From: Treponema primitia ZAS-1
GTDB lineage: Bacteria > Spirochaetota > Spirochaetia > Treponematales > Breznakiellaceae
Length of the DNA: 64,000 bases
Assembly (NCBI RefSeq): GCF_000297095.1
Contig: NZ_AEEA01000050.1
Coordinates: forward strand, 1-64,000
Reading direction: 5' to 3'
Shown: positions 30,801 through 36,503 of the stretch, one piece after another
How the letters are laid out: each line of letters starts with the position of its first letter
How positions within the stretch are numbered: the stretch's first letter is position 1
Translations under genes and position numbers: made by a program
The notes under the pieces: model-generated
The model's database searches: none
Told to the model about the DNA's origin: nothing
What the model saw: the letters and a program-made list of their open reading frames with translations, nothing else

Positions 30801-30889
30801 TGTATCCCACCCCGCCTGCGGAGGCGGAGTGTATGTACGAGGGTGAGGTTTTCGGCCGCGCTCCCGGGGAACTAATCGTGATACGGTGA
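24896..30889 (+). CDS. yfhM: Bacterial alpha-2-macroglobulin lipoprotein
   Basis: About 1997 residues. This is a bacterial alpha-2-macroglobulin, a periplasmic protease trap thought to protect the envelope. It has a lipoprotein signal (VLSAC, Cys about 37 from this start) and repeated macroglobulin beta domains through residue about 1150. The A2M core follows, with the thioester motif GCLEQ (Cys about 1486), then the alpha-helical thioester domain and receptor-like C-terminal domains. The intact CLEQ means covalent trapping of proteases is predicted. I use ATG 24896 (AGAGGG about 8 nt upstream) rather than ATG 24866, whose purine-rich sequence abuts the start codon. It overlaps pbpC by 4 nt. 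Short dispersed repeats containing CGTTGCAA lie inside the gene near 30152-30180 and 30351-30373. Confidence 0.95.
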   Translation: MVMTPPNNSNRFYRFSFPALTLFCAALTCLVLSACGKDARAGGPVTVFSGTAASAGRIPAELAEYRIAYYEAIAAAETEGSGGLIQESDEPFTIVDYGPRGDLPSEIKKPSIYVVFSQPVVPLSRLGAPIRDGKAFFTVEPAMEGVYRWYGSRLLAFEPDAESLPQRRYTVTISDRLQSLGGKRLTGERSFSFETERLSLLTWSLGTGEQYVFPWDVGPEDGGLINLIFSYPVNLTEIMKWIEIRGAGRTWPFTVSRPEIIKDWGFLRGRSAAAPEQGVRLSLRERLPPDTDVEIRILAGARSEADWLGSKEEQRESFHTLRPFRFGRYSVRTDSNPRTQEGDTIPISLDFTHGIDPEGVENYFSIDGIGALKKENIHVYGDRVILNRLPLEYQHEYTVRIAAELKDLWGRQLGQAQVIQVKVGDANSYVYIRNTGSKMLEAGFPPMIVWEAQNPVSLKRRLSAARGPYDRADPPVEDVDPDLLPRNSKRYFMEDLSPFLGSGGKGSAALSWDYATRSSWEAGRVYRNSAWLSVQVTDLGVTTRYGYNRALVWVTRLSTGEPVAGARVELLEGTGLQAEGRTNTEGLAVFSFSDGEFVRRFSPPETSSSLRESAGKGLRIRVVENGGAQAGGDELEFVPNDSHNLWRFGVDSVTSPFRAEEQLPMIFLFTDRGLYRPGETLTFRGIDRSLTRGQYQPYQGKYSVEILLPAGGNRTLAVLDGVSTGTGGSSGIFELPAELEPGQYVLRYTRLSKEDPGVKTLSFQVANFERLRVEGSVSFPDLPFYQGETLTGKLSASYLAGGALTGAPYSFYWTREPAAFNPGGNWQYWHFGPENNDGRSFLSRGEGNLGPQGSADISLVPQGDGVEGAVYRYRLEGSVQDAGRQEIASRNAVTVHPASFYIAARLDTGTMRAVNLAESKNSAYFLAAGSPATVSWALVNAQGESYRFPENGKGELAVQFVRHEWKQSRQAGIGGRVNLLWERVETVVEERTVRLTTATSGVLNFTPDQGGQWELRLRSRDARDRPVVTRLSFYVSGAGWVRWGSADADAITLRTDKQIYAPGETAKLLVQSPLPKGKYLLTLEREGIFSEKIIDLDGSARTIDIPIEESYVPIVYAAISSYTIRSGAGENSYYEPDLDKPKGIFGLAAIYVDNASRHYQIEIQPGQGVYGPGDDADVRLRVTLGGKPVSGVELSFMAVDRGVVDLINYHVPDPLAFFYDPNNFPLGVRGADSRSLLIDPVTYALSDLQGGDAEDESKLEERKDFRPTAVFEPYLLTGPDGTVMVRFSLPDSLTTYRCTAVAVGQEAGFAAFGIQERDLRVSAPMTALIAAPRKLRWRDTAQVSLILTNLENTAAEAKVSLEIEDLSKDTPVLVVDGTTERTLNVQPGESLEAPFRVAAVGSGRARLIFTLRSPKVNERIIREIDIDRPRVYETVTVMGNLGEAPFIEEGVVIGGETGTLSVSLAASRLAMLKDAVGYLLDYPYGCLEQRTARLLPLIAFGDSLAALQLDSPVTDVRKTIEDELALLAKNKLSDGSYPYWPGNSRGDYFVTLRVGHIAALAKEKGYAVPGGIDIPRLLTFLSSSESARYHLTRDPFLQGYSLWVRAMLGERVGSELRTYLNRGDELGISGMSFAGLTALALDMKDLATTARDRVRRYIRPQTRSLDITDTAESRIARSYWNRETDKYALALMLYQSLNPKDDMTTRLANALIDKQRRGQGRAGWSDTAASFWAVLAFGWISDTEALDAAPRTAGETSLQNARVSLGGHALFSADFEPKGGVPVSRIFSFTEPPLAGLERNTLFPLRIEREAAAPNAESARGTSLQVVARLYYTASLRYGIPAELAGVRDEGLGVFVETLDADGRPVTDGRLTAGKVYTRRVVISSPRARSYVAVRVPVPSGAEIVDASFVSSGTIPPDNDTKPERDYWTPYEQPPLQFIFDDEVRFHWDQFPQGKKEAVFRFRAVMPGVYPTPPAEAECMYEGEVFGRAPGELIVIR

Positions 30890-33162
30890 AAATGAAGGGC
30901 CTTGTTTCAGTAGTATTGCTGTCTATAGTAGTATTACTGTTTTTAATATTATTTTTTTCACCCTACCCGGAGCTGAAGGCCTACCGGTCCCGATCGTACG
31001 GCTTGGTGATCAACGACAGAAACGGCGTTACCCTCCGGGTCGTTCCGGCGGATGATGGGGTAAAGCGTGAGTGGGCAAGCCTGGGGGATATTCCCGCCGG
31101 AGCGCTCCGGGTATTTATCCGTGCCGAGGACCGTCGTTTTTATTTTCATCCCGGCGTTGACCCAATCGCCGTTGCAGGGAGCGCCCTGCGGAACCTGCGG
31201 GCGGGCCGGATCGTTTCCGGCGGGTCCACCATCACCATGCAGCTCGCCCGGCTGATCCGGCCCAGGGGTCCGGGCCTGGGGGGAAAGGCTGCCGAAGCCT
31301 GGGACGCCCTTCGCCTTGAAGCCCGGCTTTCAAAGAAGGCCATTCTGGAACTCTGGCTTAACGGTATCCCCTTTGGCAGTAATATTGAGGGCCTCCCCGC
31401 CATGGCCCGGAACCGGTTTGGGCAGCCCGTTACCCAGCTTGACGACACCAGGGCTGCACTTCTTGCGGCGGTACCCCGACGGCCCGGTTTGTACGACCCT
31501 GCGCTAAACCCCGAAGCGGCGGTCCGGGCGGCACTGTTTCTGTCGCGCCGCCTTAAACTGGGGCTGGATCAGGCGGTTCTGGAAGCCGTCGCCCGGGAAG
31601 CTTCCCCCGATGCCGATGAATACCGGAGTCCCTTCTCCGCACCCCACTTTACCGAACGGCTTGCATCGGATTTGAGATCCGGCGGTAATAGTACTATTCA
31701 TTCCGTACGCAGTACCCTTGACCTGGATCTGCAATCCTATGCGGAAGAATTGCTGCAAAACGAATTGGCCATGCTCACCAAAAACCGGGTCAGTAACGGC
31801 GCCATACTGGCAATTGATAACGAGACCGGGGCAGTCCGCGTTTATGTCGGTTCCCGTTCGTGGTTTGACGAGGGGAGTTCCGGTAAAATAGACGGGGTCC
31901 GGGTATTGAATCAACCCGGTTCCTGCCTTAAACCGTTTCTCTACGCCATGGCATTGGATACCGGGTTCAGTCCCGCAGAAATACTGCCGGATATCCCTCA
32001 GGTATTTGGCGGCAGTGAAGCCTATATACCCTCCAATTTTAATCGCCGCTTTAACGGCCCGGTACGGCTGCGGGTCGCCCTGGCATCGTCCCTCAATATT
32101 CCGGCGGTATATATCCTGGAGCGGCTTGGGGTACGGTCCTTCGAGGAATTTCTGGTCAGCCTTGGTTTCGATTCTGTGGCCGCCGCTATGGGTTCCCACG
32201 GAACCGGCCTTGCCCTGGGCAATGCCGAGGTCAGCCTTGAGGAGTTGGTCCGGGGCTTCGCGGTGTTTCCCCGCCGAGGCATCCCTGTGGAACTGCAATT
32301 TATTGAAGACAACCATGGTAACAGTAATACTACGCAGGTCATGTCCCCCTATGCAGCCTGGGTCATCTCGGACATACTCTCCGACCGGGGGAGCCGCTTT
32401 GTCGCCTTTGGTCCGGCGCCGGTGCTGTCTACATCCTTTCCTTCAATGTTTAAAACCGGGACGGCGAATCAGTTTCAGCATATCTGGGCTTTAGGGGCAT
32501 CGGCGCGTTTTACCGTGGGGGTGTGGATGGGAAATTTTTCCGGGGAGACCGTGGTGGGCCGTACCGGAAGCTCCATCCCTGCCCGGATCGCAGCGGAACT
32601 GTTGGCTGCCCTGGAACAATCCTCCATCGCCGCTTACACCACAGGGGGCGGTTCCGGGGAATCCGTAGGGGGTCCTATCCTGGCAGAGGCGGGGGAAATA
32701 GAAATCTGCGCCCTTGCCGGCATGGCCGCGACTCCCTACTGTACCGGGACACTCCGGGAGTGGATCCGCATTAAAGAAACGGCAGGGAACAGCCGGAGAA
32801 CGCAAAAACCCTGTTCCTGGCACCAAGCGGGAGAATTGGTGTACCCCCCGGAGTATCAAGCCTGGCTTACCGAACGCTTTCGGGCGGGAAATACCGGACA
32901 ACGTGGGACCGCAGGATACATCCGCCTCCCGGCGCCGGGCTCGGTGTTCTACATTGACCCATATCTGCCAGAGGATGCGCAGGCCCTGCGGGTAGAAACC
33001 GTGGGCTTCAGCCTCAACGGTGTTGTGTATGTTGACGATACGCTCCAGGGAAGTCTGAATACCGCGGGGGTTTTCGCACTGACCCTGCAACGGGGGCAGC
33101 ACCGGCTTGTGGTGGAGGATGAAAGCGGCGGGAGTGCGGCGGTGGATTTTGAGGTGCGGTAG
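30886..33162 (+). CDS. pbpC: Penicillin-binding protein 1C
   Basis: About 758 residues, a bifunctional peptidoglycan synthase of the PBP1C type. It has an N-terminal membrane anchor (about 5-23). The GT51 glycosyltransferase domain has the catalytic Glu in RAEDRRFYFHPGVD and the SGGSTITMQLARL motif. The transpeptidase domain has the active-site SxxK (SCLK in NQPGSCLKPF), SLN and KTGT motifs. A C-terminal BiPBP_C-like domain with four Cys precedes the end. The start is GTG 30886, overlapping the alpha-2-macroglobulin stop as GTGA, or ATG 30892 two codons on. The A2M-PBP1C pairing is conserved in many bacteria and fits repair of the wall after envelope attack. Confidence 0.95.
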   Translation: MKMKGLVSVVLLSIVVLLFLILFFSPYPELKAYRSRSYGLVINDRNGVTLRVVPADDGVKREWASLGDIPAGALRVFIRAEDRRFYFHPGVDPIAVAGSALRNLRAGRIVSGGSTITMQLARLIRPRGPGLGGKAAEAWDALRLEARLSKKAILELWLNGIPFGSNIEGLPAMARNRFGQPVTQLDDTRAALLAAVPRRPGLYDPALNPEAAVRAALFLSRRLKLGLDQAVLEAVAREASPDADEYRSPFSAPHFTERLASDLRSGGNSTIHSVRSTLDLDLQSYAEELLQNELAMLTKNRVSNGAILAIDNETGAVRVYVGSRSWFDEGSSGKIDGVRVLNQPGSCLKPFLYAMALDTGFSPAEILPDIPQVFGGSEAYIPSNFNRRFNGPVRLRVALASSLNIPAVYILERLGVRSFEEFLVSLGFDSVAAAMGSHGTGLALGNAEVSLEELVRGFAVFPRRGIPVELQFIEDNHGNSNTTQVMSPYAAWVISDILSDRGSRFVAFGPAPVLSTSFPSMFKTGTANQFQHIWALGASARFTVGVWMGNFSGETVVGRTGSSIPARIAAELLAALEQSSIAAYTTGGGSGESVGGPILAEAGEIEICALAGMAATPYCTGTLREWIRIKETAGNSRRTQKPCSWHQAGELVYPPEYQAWLTERFRAGNTGQRGTAGYIRLPAPGSVFYIDPYLPEDAQALRVETVGFSLNGVVYVDDTLQGSLNTAGVFALTLQRGQHRLVVEDESGGSAAVDFEVR

Positions 33163-33662
33163 CAGGATACCCGGTGAAGCCATGCGCTGACTGGGTCTCC
33201 GAAAGCACACAAATGGTAAGGGGGCCTGTCCGGAAGGAAACGTATGGGGCCTCCCAAAGGGTCCCTCCATACATTTCCTTCCGGACACCCCACTCCGTAC
33301 TATGTGTAAGTGTGCTTCCGTGCCTCGTGGGCGCATGGCTTCACCGGGCCGGTTCGCCGAATGAAGTTTCCGATTAAGCTCCAAGCGGTATGCATTGTTA
33401 TGCGAAATAGGCCCCCTATGGCACCCCCCCTATTACATATGCAAAGCCTTCTGTGGATAGTAACAAAAAAAGCCCCAGTTGGTCAGACGATCACCTATGC
33501 CTGATAAAATAGAAAGAAGATTGAACAGGACATTAAAATCGTCTATGAAAAAAATGCGATGGAGACAGCTGCTATACGCAACAGACCCCACCGCATTTTT
33601 GTTACTGTTCAAAAACAGTGCCTGGCGCCACTGCGCCTTTCCACCCTTTGTCCTCTGGACTA
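33163..33662. other. Gene-poor gap between pbpC and the small lipoprotein gene
   Basis: This 500-base stretch holds no convincing gene. Its left part is the large foldback element at 33170-33348. The right part has a short hairpin (ACTGTT/AACAGT, 33604-33619) without a T tract on either side in the right place. A 74-codon plus-strand frame at 33479-33703 has no ribosome-binding site and runs into the lipoprotein gene, so I do not count it as a gene. Confidence 0.6.
33170..33348. repeat. 179-bp foldback (near-palindromic) element
   Basis: The terminal arms CCGGTGAAGCCATGCGC (33171-33187) and its exact reverse complement (33331-33347) are perfect over 17 bases, 18 with the flanking C/G pair. 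Inside, AAGCACAC pairs with GTGTGCTT, and a central 21-base arm (TGTCCGGAAGGAAAC...) pairs with one G-T difference to 33270-33290. The whole element could fold into one long imperfect hairpin. It resembles a MITE or another non-autonomous foldback element, or a very large transcription-stopping stem after pbpC. No transposase or second copy was seen in the window. Confidence 0.8.
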
Positions 33663-34097
33663 CTAGTTGTTTGGTAGGGTGCTCCAGTTTGTCATATCGT
33701 TAAGATCAATAGTCGCCGAACCCTTAGAAAAAGCAACGCCAGTTTTAAACATAATATAATTTATATACTCTAATACTACAAGGTAGGTCCCTGTATCTTT
33801 CCAACGTTGATCCCAATCAGGGGTATACAAAGGGAACGGTGATAAAGAGCTCCCCTCGGTTGTTGCCACACGGGTATCAAATCCAGTTGCAGCGGCATAC
33901 TCTTTTCTGGTAGTTATAGTTCCGTCTCCCGTGTCAGGATAAACATATATATAACCCTTTTCATCTGAAGGGAAATTGGTCACGGTCACACTACCGCCAC
34001 CGCCACCACTGCCTGCGCCGTCCCCGCACGCCGAAAGCACAAGGCCGAATACCAGCGCCATTGCCATTCCCACAAGAACAAAACCCGTCTTTTTCAT
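33663..34097 (-). CDS. Small secreted lipoprotein of unknown function
   Basis: A 144-residue protein with a lipoprotein signal (VLSACG, Cys about 24) followed by a Gly/Ser linker and a region rich in Tyr, Thr and Asp (YIYVYPDTGDGTITTRKEYA). The ribosome-binding site TTAGGAGAG lies 7 nt before the ATG. It has no recognisable enzyme motif. Similar short lipoproteins with an immunoglobulin-like or beta-sandwich body are common in treponemes. It points the same way as the two-component genes upstream, 188 nt away. Confidence 0.85.
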   Translation of the reverse strand: MKKTGFVLVGMAMALVFGLVLSACGDGAGSGGGGGSVTVTNFPSDEKGYIYVYPDTGDGTITTRKEYAAATGFDTRVATTEGSSLSPFPLYTPDWDQRWKDTGTYLVVLEYINYIMFKTGVAFSKGSATIDLNDMTNWSTLPNN

Positions 34098-34285
34098 TTT
34101 TACTCTCCTAAGGTATTTATTTGCGTATAAGGTCCGCCGACATTATTATTTTTACATTTCGAAAAATATTTGTCGTGAGTTTGACTACTCATATTTACAA
34201 GGTTTTTTTGGGTGTTTTGTAGGTGGTTACGCACAGTTTGGGGAAATAAGGCGTGAATTCTCCGGCAATATGTACGGTTTCTATT

Positions 34286-34906
34286 CTATATCTTCTGCAA
34301 ATCCGAGCGTGAAGCGATGCCGGTTTTGTAGTAAATGCGGGAAAGGAGGTTTTCTACGGTACGGGGGCTTATACCCAGGGCGGCGGCGATACGTTTGTTA
34401 TTCTGGCCCTCCCTTACGTGCTTGAGTATTTCCGCTTCCCGGCGGGTAAGGAGTGTTTGTGTTTTCGCAGCATTTTTCAACTTGGGTTCCACCGCTTTGT
34501 CTATGGAAACTTTGCCCTGCAGCACCGCTTGGAGGGCGGTTTCGAGTTCTTCCTCGCTCCGGTATTTGCAGACATAGCCCCGGACACCGAAGCCCAGGGC
34601 AGCATTGGCATGGGCGTAGTCGTCAAACTGGGTGTACACAACTATCGGGGGCGTTTTACCAAACCGTTCCCGCAGCCAGGGGATAATATCAAGACCCATG
34701 GCGTCTTCCGTTGCGCCGTCGTGAAGGCTTAGTTGGATGTCCAGGAGCAGGATGTCCGGAAGCGCCGCCAGTTCTGAAAACAGTTCCCTAGCCTCGGTAA
34801 GATCCCCAACGATGCCTAACACCTGCCAGCGCCCGGTTCCGGCAAACCATGCGGCCAGTCCTTTACGCATGACCGGGTGATCCTCAATTATAATGATGCT
34901 GTTCAT
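34286..34906 (-). CDS. NarL/LuxR-family response regulator
   Basis: About 206 residues from the ATG at 34906. This start overlaps the kinase stop as ATGA and has GGAGGG 5 nt upstream, so it is preferred to the ATG four codons earlier. The receiver domain has the acidic pair ED near the N-terminus, the acceptor Asp in ILLLDIQLS and a Lys in VCKYRSEEE. The C-terminal LuxR-type helix-turn-helix (LTRREAEILKHVREGQNNKRIAAALGISPRTVENLLSRI) is complete in outline. It is the DNA-binding partner of the kinase at 34903-35748. Confidence 0.95.
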   Translation of the reverse strand: MNSIIIIEDHPVMRKGLAAWFAGTGRWQVLGIVGDLTEARELFSELAALPDILLLDIQLSLHDGATEDAMGLDIIPWLRERFGKTPPIVVYTQFDDYAHANAALGFGVRGYVCKYRSEEELETALQAVLQGKVSIDKAVEPKLKNAAKTQTLLTRREAEILKHVREGQNNKRIAAALGISPRTVENLLSRIYYKTGIASRSDLQKI

Positions 34907-35748
34907 GCGTCCCTCCATGGGGGGACTTTAAGACACACCATAAGGCCGCCGCCTTCTACGCTGATAAAGTCGATTTGCGCCCCCAGGATTGCCGCCCGCT
35001 GACGCATGGTCCGCATACCAAAGCCGTCTCCCGCTCCTTCGGTTTGTTGCCCGCTTCTGCTGCGCGGGGAACTGCGTTGCAAGTTGCGCGGGGAACTACG
35101 TTGCAAGTTGCGCGGGGAACTGCGTTGCAAGTTGCGCAGACCTGGTCTGCTTTGCAGACCTTTGCCGTCATCAGAAATACTGAACAGCAAGGGCCGCCCC
35201 TTGCCAAAAACCCCTACGGGTTCCCGAGCGCCTTGCCGGGCGACCAGTACGGCTTGTTTTGCCTGGGAATGTTTGGCGATGTTGTTGAGCGCTTCTTGGG
35301 CGATACGGTAGAGGTGCAGCCGGTGTTCGCCGTTCAATCCGCTGAAGTCCAGGCTTTCTTCTATTTCGACGATACATTCAATTCCGGTACGTTTAACAAA
35401 GGTGTCGCATAAAGAAATGAGAGAATCCTTCAGACTGAAGCGGCCAAGATCCGGCGGTATAAGCCGGCTGCAAATTTCCCGGATACGGGCGGCAGCGGGG
35501 GTATCCCGCAGATCCGGCAGTACCGTATCGTGGAGTTCTGCGGCAATGCGCCGCCGCTCGGTTTCCTGGGCTTCCAGCGCCAAGGAGGAAAAAGCAGCAC
35601 TTTGGGATTCCCGTTCCCGGGCCTTTCGCATTGCAAGATAGATATAACCGAGAAAGACCATTAGTAAGCTGATAAAAAACACCAGAAGCCACAACAAACG
35701 GAAATATGAATCAAACTCCGAGGGTAATAGGGCGCTTTCGGCTGGCAT
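34903..35748 (-). CDS. DesK/NarX-type sensor histidine kinase with tandem repeat in the ATP lid
   Basis: About 281 residues from ATG 35748 (a longer frame starts at 35784). One N-terminal membrane helix is followed by a HisKA_3 dimerisation domain (RRRIAAELHDTVLPDLRD, phospho-His in ELHD) and a HATPase domain (YRIAQEALNNIAKHS, SDDGKGL, GFGMRTMRQRA). Between SDDGKGL and GFGMRTM the lid contains three copies of NLQRSSPR, encoded by a 24-bp tandem repeat (35062-35133). It has almost no extracytoplasmic domain, so it probably senses through the membrane or a partner, possibly the divergent membrane protein at 35805-36503. Confidence 0.93.
   Translation of the reverse strand: MPAESALLPSEFDSYFRLLWLLVFFISLLMVFLGYIYLAMRKARERESQSAAFSSLALEAQETERRRIAAELHDTVLPDLRDTPAAARIREICSRLIPPDLGRFSLKDSLISLCDTFVKRTGIECIVEIEESLDFSGLNGEHRLHLYRIAQEALNNIAKHSQAKQAVLVARQGAREPVGVFGKGRPLLFSISDDGKGLQSRPGLRNLQRSSPRNLQRSSPRNLQRSSPRSRSGQQTEGAGDGFGMRTMRQRAAILGAQIDFISVEGGGLMVCLKVPPWRDA
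35062..35139. repeat. Three 24-bp tandem repeats containing the dispersed CGTTGCAAGTT motif
   Basis: Units start at 35062, 35086 and 35110. Each contains GGGGAACTGCGTTGCAAGTT (the middle unit has one change, ACTACG), and they are followed by a partial unit. They encode NLQRSSPR repeats in the minus-strand kinase. The unit matches single-copy elements in other genes of the window, so one dispersed repeat has been tandemly amplified here. Confidence 0.9.
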
Positions 35749-35804
35749 GGCTTTATAATAATACAAAACTGGACAAAAGGGCAATAAAGGTTTTTAATAC
35801 GTCT

Positions 35805-36503
35805 ATGCAGTCTGTTTCAGGCCATAGAACGAAAAATCCGCTTGTTTTGCTTTTTGTATCTATTGCAGGGGCCCTGCTTAATATGCTGATCCAGTATTTT
35901 TCACGGGGTCGGCTGGGTATTCCCCTGTTTCTGGACACGGTGCTGACCATGACCGTCACGTTCTACGGCGGGGTGTTCTGGGGCGCCTTAACCGGTACCC
36001 TGACCAATCTGATTGAGCAAAGCATCTTTTTTTACGGCTGGCTCCCCTATCTGTACGCCTTCTGTAATATAGCGGTGGCCCTGGTTACTGCCCTCTTTAT
36101 CCGCTGGTTTCCCCAGGAGCTGGGTATTAATTCTAGCGCTGGAAATTCGGAAAAACCACTTTCCAACAACCAAGGGAAAAGCCTCTGGCTCCAGGATCTG
36201 ATGGGAAGGGCCATTGTGCTTGTCCTTTTATCTTTTGCCCTATGCCTGGTTATAAGCGTTCTTGGGGGCTTTTTTGCGGTAATTATTGAGCATTTTAATT
36301 CATCATTGATTGCTGATCCCGTATCCCCTGAACTGAATTTCAGACTCGCCCTGGTACGAAGACATCTGCCCGCCATTATTGTGTCCATAGGCTCGCGTAT
36401 TCCGATGAACCTGCTTGACCGGATGATTTCGTCTTTTACCGGGTATGGGCTGGCGGTGTTACTGGCCTGGGGAGGCAGGAGTCTGGGGAAGCGAGCTACA
36501 TAG
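35805..36503 (+). CDS. Multi-pass membrane protein, possibly an ECF-type substrate-binding (S) component
   Basis: About 232 residues from the ATG at 35805 (AAAGG about 14 nt upstream; a longer frame opens at 35706 but would overlap the divergent kinase). It has about five to six hydrophobic helices (PLVLLFVSIAGALLNMLIQYF, FLDTVLTMTVTFYGGVFWGALTG, LYAFCNIAVALVTALFI and more). The short conserved-looking GxxxGxLTNLIE loop recalls S components of ECF vitamin transporters, but that is only a resemblance. It is transcribed divergently from the kinase/regulator pair and may be their target or sensing partner. Its 3' end overlaps the hydrogenase-like gene tail to tail by 8 nt. Confidence 0.8.
   Translation: MQSVSGHRTKNPLVLLFVSIAGALLNMLIQYFSRGRLGIPLFLDTVLTMTVTFYGGVFWGALTGTLTNLIEQSIFFYGWLPYLYAFCNIAVALVTALFIRWFPQELGINSSAGNSEKPLSNNQGKSLWLQDLMGRAIVLVLLSFALCLVISVLGGFFAVIIEHFNSSLIADPVSPELNFRLALVRRHLPAIIVSIGSRIPMNLLDRMISSFTGYGLAVLLAWGGRSLGKRAT

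Noticed and set aside
33604..33619. Short hairpin ACTGTT/AACAGT as a terminator of the small lipoprotein gene
   Set aside because: The stem is only six base pairs and no T tract follows it in the transcript direction.
33479..33703. 74-codon plus-strand frame in the gap after pbpC
   Set aside because: It has no ribosome-binding site, no recognisable domain, and overlaps the lipoprotein gene on the other strand.
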